Shown: positions 32,711 to 44,285 of the stretch, piece by piece
Layout: each line of letters opens with the position of its first letter
How positions within the stretch are numbered: position 1 is the stretch's first letter
NCBI GenBank assembly: GCA_007258455.2
Contig: VDFB02344295.1
Span: 124,001 to 188,000 of the forward strand
Length of the DNA stretch: 64,000 bases
Source of the DNA: Sequoia sempervirens
Taxonomy: Eukaryota; Streptophyta; Pinopsida; Cupressales; Cupressaceae
Direction of reading: 5' to 3'
The notes under the pieces: generated by a model
The model's database searches: none
Seen by the model: only the letters and a program-made list of their open reading frames with translations
Told to the model about the DNA's origin: nothing
Translations under genes and position numbers: made by a program

Positions 32711-33985
32711 TAGCTCGATGCATGCACAGTTCAATGCAATAACACTTCTAATAAGATTAAGCCAATAACTACTTCGCTGAAAAAAAAGGTGGTTTCCTCT
32801 TCTGTAGATGGTCATGTCTTCTGGGTACCCAAGGGTGCTCTGTCTACTGAATCAAAGTTTCCTGTAGAGAAGACCATGTTATAGCACCAAAGTCTTGGCC
32901 ACATTGGAGACAAGGGTTTAAAATCCCTAAAAAATAAGAACCTCATTTAGGGGTTGAATGATTGCAATCTAGAGTTTGATTTTTGTGAACATTATATTTA
33001 TGGAAAATAGAACTGCGTTTAGTTTTACTCATCTTCTCATAAGTCTTCATGTATCTTGGATCTGATTCATTCTGATGTATTTGGTCCTGTTGATATTGCT
33101 TCTATTGGGAAATCAATAGATTATATTACTTTTATTGATGATTTTAGTAAGAGAACATGGGTATATTTTTTAAAGAGTAAATCTAAAGTTTTCAATCATT
33201 TTAAGGAGTTCAAGGCTATGGTAGAAACTTAGACTGCAAATAAAATTAAATGTTTGAGGACTAAAAATGGCGGTGAGTACTATTTTGTAGATTTTGATAG
33301 ATTCTATACTCCGTATTCTCTGCAACAAAATGGAGTTGCAGAAAGAATGAATAGAACGTTGATGGAGAAGGCTAGGAGAATGTTGAGTGCAACTGGTCTA
33401 GAAAAAAAAATTTGGGCTGAAATTGTTACCACTGCTTGTTATTTGATAAATAGATCTCCTACATCAGCGCTTGTTGATAAAATGCCAATGGAGGCGTGGT
33501 CTAGGCAAAATCCTTCACTTAGACATTTGAGAGTTTTTTGTTGTGAGGCATATGCACATGTGGCTAAGGAAAAGAGAACAAAATTGGATTCTAAGGCTAT
33601 CAAATGTATCTTCATTGGTTACAACTATGGTGTGAAAGGATACAAGCTTTGGGACCTTTTTGCACAAAAGGTAATTTATTCCAGAAGTGTTATTTTTAGA
33701 GAAACCAAATCTTCTCATGTTAATTTTCATCCAGAACAATGTAAAGAAATTGAACAGAAAAAGGATGTGGTTCAACTTCTACACTTGAGAAATTTGAATC
33801 AAGACCCCAAAATAGACAAGAAGTCGAGGAGAGCTCATCAAGCTCTGAATCTTCAGAAGAGGAAGAAGAGAAGGAAGAATTGGAAGAACCTCCACCTCAA
33901 CTTGTTTGAAGGTATACAAGGCAAAGGGAATCACCTCAAAGGTATGGGTATTCACCTGATGATTGGAAGTGTATATTTTCTTTGA
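32711..33985 (+). pseudogene. Copia-3 integrase
   Basis: GAG_pre-integrs (HQSLGHIGDKGL) is near 32887. The core holds LIHSDVFGP, FIDDFSKRTWVYF and LRTKNGGEY, and at 33254-33985 the open stretch with QQNGVAERMNRTL (catalytic Glu). The second catalytic Asp is replaced: LRT-K-NGGEY has Lys where RTDNGGEF is usual. After GGEY about 10-15 codons of the usual core sequence are missing before PYSLQQNG. The C-terminal LRVFCCEAYAHV and IFIGY motifs are present. Four TAGs lie before 33240. Confidence 0.9.
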
Positions 33986-35574
33986 GTACTAACATTGATG
34001 AACCAAGATCTATGCAAGAGGCTTTGGGTATGAATGATGCAGAGTCTTGGAAAATAGCCATGGATAAAGAGATGGCAGCACTTAAAAGGAATGATACATT
34101 GGACCTTGTACCATTTCCTGAAGGTCGAAAACCTGTTAGATGTAAATGGGTGTTTAAGAAAAAGATTGGTTTAGATGGAAATGTTGAAAATTATAAGGCA
34201 CGGTTGGTTGTGAAGGGATACTCTTAGGTTGAGGGTATTGATTATGGTGAGATATTTTCTCCTGTTGCTAAAATGGAATCCATTAATTTTTTATTATCTA
34301 TTGCAGCAACTTATGATCTGGAGGTGGAACAAATGGATGTGAAAATTGCATTCCTTCATGGTGATTTGGAGGAAGAAATTTATATGACATAGCCAGAGCA
34401 CTACGTGGTAAAAGGTAAAAGCAAGTTGGTTTGTAAGTTAAAGAAATATCTATATGGCCTTAAACATAGTCCTAGGATGTTTTACCAGTAGTTTGATACA
34501 TATGTGTTGATTTTGGGATTTGTGCAGTCTAAATCTGATCATTGTGTATATTTTAAATTTGATGGTGATTATTTCCTGGTAATTGCTTTATATGTTGATG
34601 ACATGTTATTTATTGGGAAAGGAAAAGGTTTGATTGAAAAATTGAAATTTCAGCTCTCTGTGAAATTTGAAATGAAATATCTTGGTGCAACAAAACACAT
34701 ACTTGGGATGGAGATCAAAAGAGATCATGAGAATAAAAAGTTATGGATTGGCTAGAGTAAATATGTTTGTTCTATTTTGCAAAGGTTCAACATGCAAGAT
34801 TGTTAACCACTTTGTGTTCCTATTACATTGGGAATGAAGCTCTCTATTTCATGATGTCCTACATCCCCATTAGAGATGGAAGACATGAGTAGAGTTCCTT
34901 ACTAGAGTGCAGTTGGAAGCTTAATGTATGCTATGGTATGTACAAGACCATACATTTCCCAAGTAGTGGGAGCTCTTTCTCATTTTATGTCTAATCCTAG
35001 AAGAGTGCATTGGGATGCAGTTAAGAGGGTCTTCAGATATTTTTAGGGTACATCAGAGTACTCTATATGTTTTCAGGGTATAGGAGATCAACATTCCCTG
35101 AGTATTCATGGTTTTGTGGATTTAGATTGGACTGGTGATGTCGATAGAAAAAGGTCCACTAGTGCATTTGTGTTTACTCTTAATGGTGGTGCAATTTGTT
35201 GGATGAGCAAGTGACAGGTTGTGCTCGCTTTGTCCACTATTGAGGCAAAGTATATGGTAGCTACTCATTTCTATAAATAATCCATTTGGTTGAAGCGTTT
35301 GTGTTTAGATTTCAGATTGAAACAGGGTGCAATTACACTTTATTATGATAGTCAGAGTGCAATTTGTCTTGCGAGGAACCCAACTTTTCATGCCAGGACC
35401 AAACACATTGATGTTTAGTATCACTTCATGAGAGATATGGTCGAGGATGGAAGGGTGAAGCTGGAAAAGGTAGAGACAGTGGTGAATGTTGCAAATGCAT
35501 TAACTAAGCCAATGAGCACAATGAAATTTAGGTGGTGTTCTGAGTCTATGGGCCTTGTAGCCCCTAGCAATTGA
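33982..35574 (+). pseudogene. Copia-3 reverse transcriptase and RNase H
   Basis: RVT_2 motifs occur in order: KWVFKKKIGLDG, YKARLVVKGYS, VEQMDVKIAFLHG, LKKYLYGLKHSPR and the active site IALYVDDMLF. RNase H motifs follow: the ADWAGD-like DLDWTGDVD, AICWMSK, LSTIEAKY and YYDSQSAICLARNP. The stop is at 35572-35574. Internal stops at GYS-, MT-PEHY, FY-FDTY, WIG-SKY, PY-SAV and DV-YHF positions are all TAG where the family has Gln; SK-QVV is TGA where Arg is expected. Apart from these the frame is kept. Confidence 0.94.
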
Positions 35575-35628
35575 TCCATGATGGCATGTCTTTGTGGGAT
35601 CTTGCAAGGTATTCCACAAGTGGGAGAA

Positions 35629-36068
35629 TGTTGGAAATGAGGTGTCTCAACCTTGCAATTTCTGTAGATTTGATTTATTTTCATTTAAGATTTTCCTATA
35701 GTTGTTACACATTGTCGGTGCTTTGAAAATATAAATATTAGTTGTCAAAAGATGCCCATGTGATAACATATCATGGAAGGGTTAATTTTAGAGATATTAT
35801 GAAAGATTTTATGACATCTTTGAGGGTAAAAAATCAAGGAGAATATTGTGGATGTGAGAGCCTAATTTTAGATCAAAATCTTGCATTTTTTGGAAATACA
35901 CCTCATGAGAGGTTTTACACATGGTTTTGTAAACCGTTGGTGGTTTCTTGTATAGTCAGAGGTCTATAAATTGAAGGCTTGAGGAGTATTTTGTGTGTTG
36001 AGTTTGCAGGAATTGTTATGCTATCGAATTGCTGCCAGAATTCTTCCAGAGTTGTTACTGGTAATACT
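35629..36068 (+). repeat. Copia-3 3' LTR, left part
   Basis: It begins TGTTGGAAATGAGG after the purine tract AAGTGGGAGAA. It is identical in layout to 30717-31160 and is interrupted at 36068 by a solo LTR. Confidence 0.93.
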
Positions 36069-37149
36069 TGTTGGCATATGGCTTCTAGTGTTGTCATTGA
36101 TGGAAACTGAAGTCATTGATCTGATCCACACTATAGTATTTGACTATACCAGAAGGCATATTGAAGAATAGGGTATCTAGTTGAAGTTGAATCTATCAAG
36201 TAGTTTGCATTATTAGTTTATCAGTTTTGTTTGTGGATCTCAGGGAAGGTCGTTGGGTATCTAAAATGTGTTATTCTCGAGTTTCGTGTTGTCGCATCAA
36301 GTGGTGTACGAGTTAGGAGATCCAGTTGTTCAATTTTTTGTTTATCAGTATATGAAGGTCGACTAAGCGAATGTTGAGTGTTGCAAATTTTTAAGATGGA
36401 ATTTTTTAAAGTATTCTTGTGTTGGAGATTTTGTTTTAGGTCCTAACTATGCTATGGCTTACTTTGGTGGATGCACATTAAATGTTGTTCATGATTTGAG
36501 GTGACAGATGGAATATATTTTCTATTTCATTGGAGTCGACATATAGCGATTGAATTCTTGGTAGCGGATGTATATATGAGATCAGTTAATTCATTTTGGT
36601 ATGCATATGTGTGAGTTCAATATGTGTTGATGTGTGTGCGAATATCAGGAGAGCAGTTGAGCGATTTTCATTTGTATAGAAGAGGATTTTGTAAAGCAAA
36701 TAAAGCCAGAGCAAAGTGAAGTGCAGAATCAGACATAAGGTCCAAAATCTAATCTATGGGCCTAACCAGAACTATAATAGGGAATTTGTAGATGCTACTT
36801 TCTCAGTTCAACCTTTTTGTTGTAATCCAAATATTTTGTAAGGCAGTAAGCCTTCCTGATTTTGAGCAGTGAACTTTAGGAAGCGTTCCTGAATGCAAGT
36901 GGAATCCCATTTTGTAAAACACTTATATTTTGAGTACTCAAATTGTGGATTAACCTCCACCGTGGTTTTTCCCTTAACTAAGTTTCCATGTAAAAAATCC
37001 TTGTGTTATGGTGTTGTGGCTTATTTTTCTATGTTCATGCATCTTTCTTTTGATTGAATGTTTTAAGCACTTGAGAGAACAAATTAATAAAAGTTTCAAA
37101 TTGCACAACACTGATTCACCCCCCCTCTTAGTGTTGCTTGAGTCCAACA
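36069..37149 (+). mobile_element. Solo LTR nested in the Copia-3 3' LTR, TSD ATACT
   Basis: The sequence begins TGTTGGCATATGG and ends GAGTCCAACA. ATACT flanks it on both sides (36064-36068, 37150-37154), and Copia-3 LTR sequence continues exactly across it. There is no internal region. Its 3' half has the same R-U5 layout as the non-autonomous element (GGTTTTTCCCTTAACTAAG, TTCACCCCCCCTCTTAGTG), but its 5' half differs, so it is a related, separate family. Confidence 0.94.
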
Positions 37150-37154
37150 ATACT

Positions 37155-37404
37155 CTTGTAAAAGACTTGCTCTGCAAGTGTATGTAATCTTGTTGTTGGA
37201 TTTTAAATACATCGAGTAGGCTTTGGAGTATGGGGCTTTTCATTCGAAAGGGTTTTCCCCACATATATCTTGTGTTCACTGTTTATTTTTTGTTGAATGT
37301 GTTTCTATATTTTTTGTAACTATTAGATCAATTTTAAATTTTGCATAATATCTCTTCTCAAGATTGGCGTAGGAAATTGTTTCTGCTACTCTAATTTCCT
37401 TACA
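37155..37404 (+). repeat. Copia-3 3' LTR, right part
   Basis: It continues the LTR after the duplicated ATACT and ends CTAATTTCCTTACA. It carries the same GGTTTTCCCCACATA block as the 5' LTR. Confidence 0.93.
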
Positions 37405-37409
37405 ATCAA

Positions 37410-39408
37410 TACCAACCAAAAACATTGTTAGTTTGTTTTCCAAAAAAATTGTTTGGTCTCAGTTTCTTGTTGCATTTTGAAGTGTGGTCTATCCCGGGAT
37501 ACAACTCAAACCTAATTTTGATGATTGATTTATGTAGTGGCCTCTGTTTAACTAGCTAAGCACGAGGAAGAAAGAATCTGCAAGTTTGAAACGCGAAAAA
37601 AAAGAATGAATCGAAGGAAGACTACAGGTTGCAGGTCTTGGAGAGAGGCCGATAGGTTTGGAGAGTTCAGTCTAGCAATGGAAGACCAAGTGAAGGCATC
37701 AAACTAGGTTTAATGTGCAGCTGTGGAGAATGGAAGGGCAGACACACCTAGATAGATTAGAAGATGTTTTAAATTTTATTTAAAATGCAGAATATAAAAG
37801 TGGTAAGATAGAAAAATTTGAAAAGAAAGGAAGTCGATAAGAGAAAGTGCATGGTAGTTTCAAAAAAAGATGCACATTAAAAATGTAGATAGAATGAAGG
37901 AGGGTGACACTAATTAAAGAGGAAAGAGAGTGGGAAGGCAACGCCATAGAGAGGGCGCTTGAGAGTGAAGACAAGAGGGCGTGTACAAGCCTGGAAATGT
38001 GAAGGAAACAATCAAGCACTTGGGGAATGGCGTTAAAAAAAGAGGGGGTGGTTGTGTATGGGAAAAGAAGGTGAAGGGCTGTACCATTCGAGGAAAGAGT
38101 TTTCTTTAAAAAAAATGAATGAAAACCAAAGGGAGTTGTGAGAGAGACAGTTGAAAAGAGTTGAGTATGCATAATTTGCAAGTGGCTCGCAGGTAGAGAA
38201 ACCTGAATTGAGATTGGACTTGTAGAAATAGCTGAGAAAGGGGAGAGGGTCACGACAATCTCTAAAGACATTTTCCAGTTAGTAAGCCACAATAAGATAG
38301 CATTATTCATAGATTTTAACAGGGATCATGGAGTATGAAGATTCAAATTGGCTTTGTAAGATGTTGTAAATCATTTGCATTAATGAATAGATGACATGGT
38401 TATATGTTATTGTGTGTGTGGAAAGGTGTATTATGTTTTGATGTTAATTTAAAAATTTGAAATTGAATATTGAATGGGAAGAGACAATTTAAATTGGAAG
38501 TGTCAAATTAAATCGTAATCGTGAAATTTGTAATCAATGGATTTTGTGCAAAGTTTTCGATTTGAAGAGTGAGTTTTGTGTTTTCTATGAGAAGAGGGGA
38601 GTGCTCTCTGTGTCAGGAAGGAATTGACTCCTTAATAGTATTAAGAACTTTAGAGAGATCCTCTTTAGAAGAGGTGTTAGTGATGAGAATAGGAAAGTCC
38701 ATGGGGATGTCAAGAGTGGAATTTAGTCCCTAGGGATATGTTTCAATTGTTGACTTTAGTTATAATTTGGTTTATTTGTTTATCAAACTTAAAAAATTAT
38801 CAACTTAGGAAAAATAGGGGAATGGATCACTTAACTTTGATTATAATAATATGATTTTAAAAATATAACAAATATTTCATTTGTCTTTAGGTTTATTTCT
38901 ATCATTTTCTATGGTATTTTTATTGTTAGGATGGTTTCTTGCATTGTTGGTAAGTAGGACTAGATTTAGCGATTTTAGAACAATGTTTGTTGTCTATTAG
39001 GTATCTTTCATTTTCTAAATCAACTTTGGTGTGCTCCTCATAAGCCAACATCCTCACTAATATCTCTTTCTCTTTGTCATCTTCTTGGGTTACACTTAAA
39101 GCTAATGGATGTTTATCTTTGATTGTAACTTCATTTCCAAGCCATGATCAATGCCACTATCTGATAAGTAATCATTGGTTTAAATTAGTTTTAGTGGAGT
39201 ACTAGGTTATTCTTCTCAACAACTTTTGACCATTATACACATAATATCTTGAAAAAGGTAATTTATTGTATACAATATCCTAGGTTTATAATAAATATTC
39301 AATCAATTGTAGAGAAAATAATCTTTTTTGAGTCTTGTTTGATTATTACAAATGTCAGACTTAGACAAAATGGGAATTTTGTAGATTTTTTCATAAGGTT
39401 CTACTCAT
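37410..39408. other. Gene-free stretch between Copia-3 and the pol-less element
   Basis: A purine-rich stretch (about 37550-38330) gives a 176-codon antisense ORF that is Ser/Leu/Phe-rich low complexity and not believable as a gene. The rest is AT-rich with no LTR end or domain recognised. The last five bases (CTCAT) are the left TSD of the next element. Confidence 0.45.
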
Positions 39409-40501
39409 TGTTGGAAATTAGCAACACTGAGATGGGGGGTGAATCAGTGTTCTGCAAAAAATAACTTTATTATTCTGATCATTAACCCACTTAAAGCATT
39501 CAACCAAAAGATATATGTAGAAACAGAAAGAAAATAACCACAACACCATAACACAAGGATTTTACGTGGAGTCCCTATTAGGAGAAAAACCACGGTGGAT
39601 GGACAATCCACAATATAATCTGAGTATACTAAAAAATAAGTTTACAATATGGGAATGCACTTGCATTCAGGCTCACTACCTAGAGCTCATTGCTCAAAAT
39701 AGGAAGGCACATTGCCTTACAGAGATTTGGATTAGATCCAAGAAAATGAACTAAAAGAATAACATCTACAAATGCTTGATTACAGTTCCAATTAGGCTTA
39801 GATGTTGATCTTCAGTCCTTTTGACTGATACTGAACTTCTGCTTTGCTCTGCTCTGACTCACTCCACACAATCTTTATACACAAATGAAACTATGCATTA
39901 AATCACTCTAACACCCTTCTGATATTTGGAATAAACATCGACACACCACACATACATCATCAAATAATATAAAAGATCATACATATATATCTGCGACTAG
40001 CAATTTAGTTGCAACAAGTTGGCTTCAATAAGACTTAAAAATATTAGCAACTGTCGGCTTAGATCTTAAGAATTATCCAATGCGCATCCACAACTTAGTT
40101 CAGACCAAAATCAAGATGAGCAAACACAAAATCATTTGAATAATCATTCCTTGAATATCTGCAACACATTATATCAACTGAGTTGGCCCTAAAATACTGA
40201 TAAATAGAGAAGTATCAACCGGATCTCCAAACTTGCACATGACTTGGTACTAGGTACTAAGATTTCCGGATAACACAAGAAATATACTGATGAACCTTTC
40301 GTGAGATCCACAACTCAAAATAACAATTGGAAATTTGTACGTGAATCATTGAACACCATATTGTCGGATGCTCTGTTCTACCTGACTGTCCACAATATAA
40401 TTGTTGATATAAGAAATGGTGTCATGCAGATCCTATTACCAACTAGGGTTTCCATTAATGACAACACCTAAACATAAATTTTGTAGCATCTCTTGCCAAC
40501 A
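39409..40501 (-). repeat. 3' LTR of the pol-less element (1093 bp)
   Basis: On the plus strand it begins TGTTGGAAATTAGC and ends CTCTTGCCAACA. Partner of 45526-46624. Confidence 0.94.
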
Positions 40502-40516
40502 ATCTCCTCTTTTGGC
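40502..40516 (-). other. Polypurine tract of the pol-less element
   Basis: On the minus strand CCAAAAGAGGAGAT directly precedes the 3' LTR; this is the expected plus-strand priming site. Confidence 0.85.
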
Positions 40517-40740
40517 ATTGATGGCAACACTTAGTGAAAAATGACTAAGTGTTGGATCAAAGCCAACATGAATTACACTGCCACTTCAAAACTTCAAAAA
40601 GAAACTTCAGTCGGCTCAGAAAAACAACTCCCCTTATGACTGTATATTTTTCACTTTACACTTCTCCCCCTTTGACATCAATGGAAAAAACTGGGGAAAC
40701 GAAACAAAATTACAAAACTATATAGGCATGAACTTGTAAC

Positions 40741-43700
40741 TTACAAAAGTGTGAAAATATCTGCAAAATATTGCTTCAACACTCTTAAATTGTCATCACA
40801 AACCTTTTTGAGACTCTCCAAAACTGTTATGTGACCACACATTAAGTAAGATTGAGCTTCTGCAGAATCAAGATTCTTTGGGTCACTAACTGCCACAGTA
40901 GCTTTCGCTTCCTTCAAAGCACTCACCATTATCTCAATCTTCGGACTAATTAATCCTTTGAGTTCACTTACTCTCCCAACAATCCTATCATTTTCACTCT
41001 TCAAGCATCTTATTTTGTCAAGTACAAATGTTACTTGACCTTCTTGTTGAACAACACCACCAACTAGAGGATCAAAAGCATAAAAAATGATAGCCAACTG
41101 ATTTTCAAGATCCTTCACCTTTTTCTCATTATCTTCAGTAAACTTGGACAAAACCAAACATGCCTTATAGGCCTTTCTAGCTTCAGATATAGAACCTTGA
41201 ATTTTCTTCATGCAGATGGCTAACAAATTCTTATCCTTTGCAATCACTTCCTTCAGCTAACTAAGTCTTTTACCATTAAACTCTTTTTGCACTTTATCCT
41301 CAACAGATTTCTCAAGAGACTCAAATTGAGTACTTACAACATTTATGAGCTTCTTTAGCTCACTGGAAGAGGAACTAGATAGATCCATGAAATGAGTAGG
41401 AATTAATTTCTGTAGAACTCCAGATGCAAGACTTAGCAATTCACTATCCTCTATGTGAGACTTCAGAATCTTCTCACTGGCCTTAGCTTGAGCAATTGAT
41501 GCAACCTTCATCATCTGAATTGGGGACAAAGTGGATAGATTGACTGAGCTTTCATCCAATTCAGGATTAAGACCTTCCTAGTGCTCCATTAGAGATCTCT
41601 TCACTACCTTGGTAGTGTCTCTTGCCTCCACTCCAATCTCCTTAACTTGAGCTTTTTCTTCTTCAGCCTTGGGTTCTTCAGAGACTGTTTCCGGATTGAT
41701 TTTAGGCACTTCAACCTCTTCATTTTGCACCTCCTTCTCCTCAACTAATACCACCTTAGGAACTTCAATTTCCATAGGTGTCTCTGTATTTTCCACATTA
41801 GGAGGAATCTGAAAATCCTCAGCATCTGCATTTACTTCCAGAAATTTTTTAGTAAACATTTCCTCAACATTAATCTTATTCTTTGATAGAAACTCTTCCA
41901 AAATCTCCTTGGTTTCACCAACAACATCAGTTTGACCAATCGTGAATTTATTCACCCTTGTCTTTCTCTTAAATTCCTTTTTAGCCTTTTCAAGGAGTGA
42001 ATCCATCTCTTCAATTGACATTTCTGGACATAAATTTGCAAGAACTCTCTTCCTCAGATTCTCTTCTTCTGTTCTAGCACTTAATCTTATAGACTCCAAA
42101 ATATCATATAGATTTTTGGGTAAGCCAGACATAATCTCAACAAGAGCTTTATTGAAAATATTCATATGTTTTATTGTGGCTTCTTCAAGAACTCTTTGAC
42201 CTAATTCATCAAAAGTTTCATACAATTTATAGAGGGGATTGAGATTACCATCCTTGACAATTGCATTCTCAACTTCCTCAACTGACATACCAGGTTCATC
42301 AACTTTTGCCTTCTTTGCTCTTTCTTCTTTGCTAAAATATTTTCTCTTGTTTAACTCGATAGCTTGAGTTCCGGTAGCTTTTAATTCTCTCAAAACTTCT
42401 TCTAATTTTGTTTCCTCATCTTCTAAAATAGGCTCATATGTTCTTTTACTTTTATTCTTCTTCCTTTTACCAGAAGGATTGTCTTGAGTTGGCTTGGCTA
42501 CAGGGGTACTCCTTGTAGATCTAGTGCAGGGAGAGGATGCACTAGGACTAGCATACTCTGCTTTTGATTTCACTTCTACTACTTCTGCCTCATCTCTCCT
42601 CTTTCTTGCTTCTCTCAAAGCTTCTACAGGTAAGCCCATCCTTTCTGCAAAAACTTCTATCTCTTTTCTTACTTTCCTAACTATCACCAGTTTTCTCAAT
42701 TCCTCATGAACCTGCATACTTTTCTTTGCATGATTTCCAAACCTCTCTTCTCCCTGATCCATAGGTGAACTTAGCAAGTGTTATGCATACATCTTCAATA
42801 TGTTCTCCTCTACTTCATATCCCATAGGCATGATCCATATTGTTCTGGGATCAACAACTTCCATATGACATTGATCAATATCCACCATGAAGCAGATAGT
42901 ATCTTTGTACTATTCCACAATTGAAGTGGGAAATATTTCCCTGGCATGCATCATATTTTGGAAGTTTTTGAAGTACCCCCAGAGGGTAGTATTCCTAACT
43001 TGATGATCACCAATTCCAAACAACATGTTCCTTATCTGAATAGCTACAGGCACATCATTTTGCCAATGTACTTTTCCAACACTTGGAACCTCATCCATGA
43101 AATAGAAAAATAGACACAATAGCAGATTACCATATTCAAAAGTATTGTTATATTCTTTCTTGATTTTGCTTAGATTCTCCATCAACTAACTTTTGAGTAG
43201 CTCACACAAGTCATATTCTGCATTTTTCTTTACCATTTCATAAGCTGCATAGATGGCCATACCAGATACAAAATTATCCCAGATAGAATGGTATATCTTG
43301 TATCCAATGACCATTGATGCAAATTTTACATCCACTTCAACAATATCTTCTATTGTCATTTCCCTTCTATCCCATTTTGCACTTGTTGCCTCTGTAACCT
43401 TCTCATTCTTCACGAATTTCAAGAGTAGAAGTCTACCGATGGAATTCAGACCTGTGACTGCACATATAGCCTCTTTTGTGATCTTGAAGGGTATATTCAT
43501 CCACATGAATTTGTCATGAACACGGCTCAAAATGTATCTAACCCATTCATTTTCCTCAAATATGGGAAATCTCGCAAATTGCACAAACTTCTTCTGTTCT
43601 AGGGTTTGAAATTCTGGCTTTACAATAAAATCCTCTCCAATTATATGATGGGAATACAGATTCATTAATTGAGAGCTTCCTAATTCTTCAATATTTGCAT

Positions 43701-43899
43701 GTATATAAGCCCTACTATCTTCTATATGCAATACTCTGTACGATACAAATGAAAATGCTCTTAAGGGCTCGGTCTCAATAGACTTATAGGGATGCCATTT
43801 GAATTTAGGACGGGGTTTGTCCTTGACTTCGACTACCAGAGGAGTGGAAATGATTGAAAATTCACAAATTCACAGGATTTTCGATAAATACCTTTCCAT
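40741..43899 (-). pseudogene. ORF-B, ~1050-codon unknown protein in place of pol
   Basis: One frame runs from an ATG at 43899 (MERYLSKIL) to a stop at 40741, interrupted only by single in-frame stops near 43872, 43186, 42910, 42782, 41578 and 41257, with no frameshift seen. The N-terminal ~330 residues form a compact domain with IPFKITKEAICAVTGLNSIGR, a WDRREMTIEDIVEVDVKFAS block and a hydrophobic YGNLLLCLFFYFMDEVP helix. The middle (42777-41578) is Lys/Glu-rich with basic clusters (KRKKNKSKR). The C-terminal third is coiled coil. I recognise no characterised family. It may be a captured plant gene or a Gag-like/structural ORF. The similar order in the LINE-B 3' ORF suggests a recurring repeat-borne family. 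Confidence 0.75.
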
Positions 43900-44285
43900 C
43901 GGATCAAAGTTCGATCGCAAATTCTTCTCCACACTTTGAATCTCTCCACAATTCAACAAGGTTCACTCCAGGGCTCTTTCAAGTTGCTTTCCTCCAAAAT
44001 TCAATGTGACAAATGAAGGATAAAAGTGGATTTTTATCATTCGCACAACTAACCCTTTTGTCACAATAAATTCCTTTACCCTAATTCATATGGTTACTTT
44101 GTTTTCATGCACTGAGACAGATAATTCTACAAATTTTCTATATTGCTTAATACCTTCTCAAATCGGTTGAGCAACATCTGAAAAGGATTGATCCACCTAC
44201 TGGAATGGTCCACATTCTAGTACCAATTTCCTGCAGGGGGTTAAAGGACTTTTCTGACAGCTCCCCCTAGGACAAAGGCCTAAAA
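43900..44285 (-). other. Spacer between ORF-A and ORF-B
   Basis: No open frame of note. A second PBS-like or splice-like signal was looked for and not found. Confidence 0.45.

Larger units (their letters stand above)
30717..37404 (+). mobile_element. Copia-3, complete Ty1/Copia element, TSD ATCAG/ATCAA
   Basis: Plus-strand element with 5' LTR 30717-31407, PBS, Gag-PR-IN-RT-RNase H in Copia order, purine tract and 3' LTR from 35629 to 37404. The 3' LTR is split by a solo LTR. Flanks are ATCAG (30712-30716) and ATCAA (37405-37409), a TSD with one G-to-A change. The coding region keeps one frame over long distances but has more than ten stops, mostly TAG at Gln positions. Confidence 0.95.

Noticed and set aside
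37780..38310. 176-codon minus-strand ORF
   Set aside because: Low-complexity Ser/Leu/Phe protein opposite a purine-rich stretch; no domain and no neighbouring gene signals.
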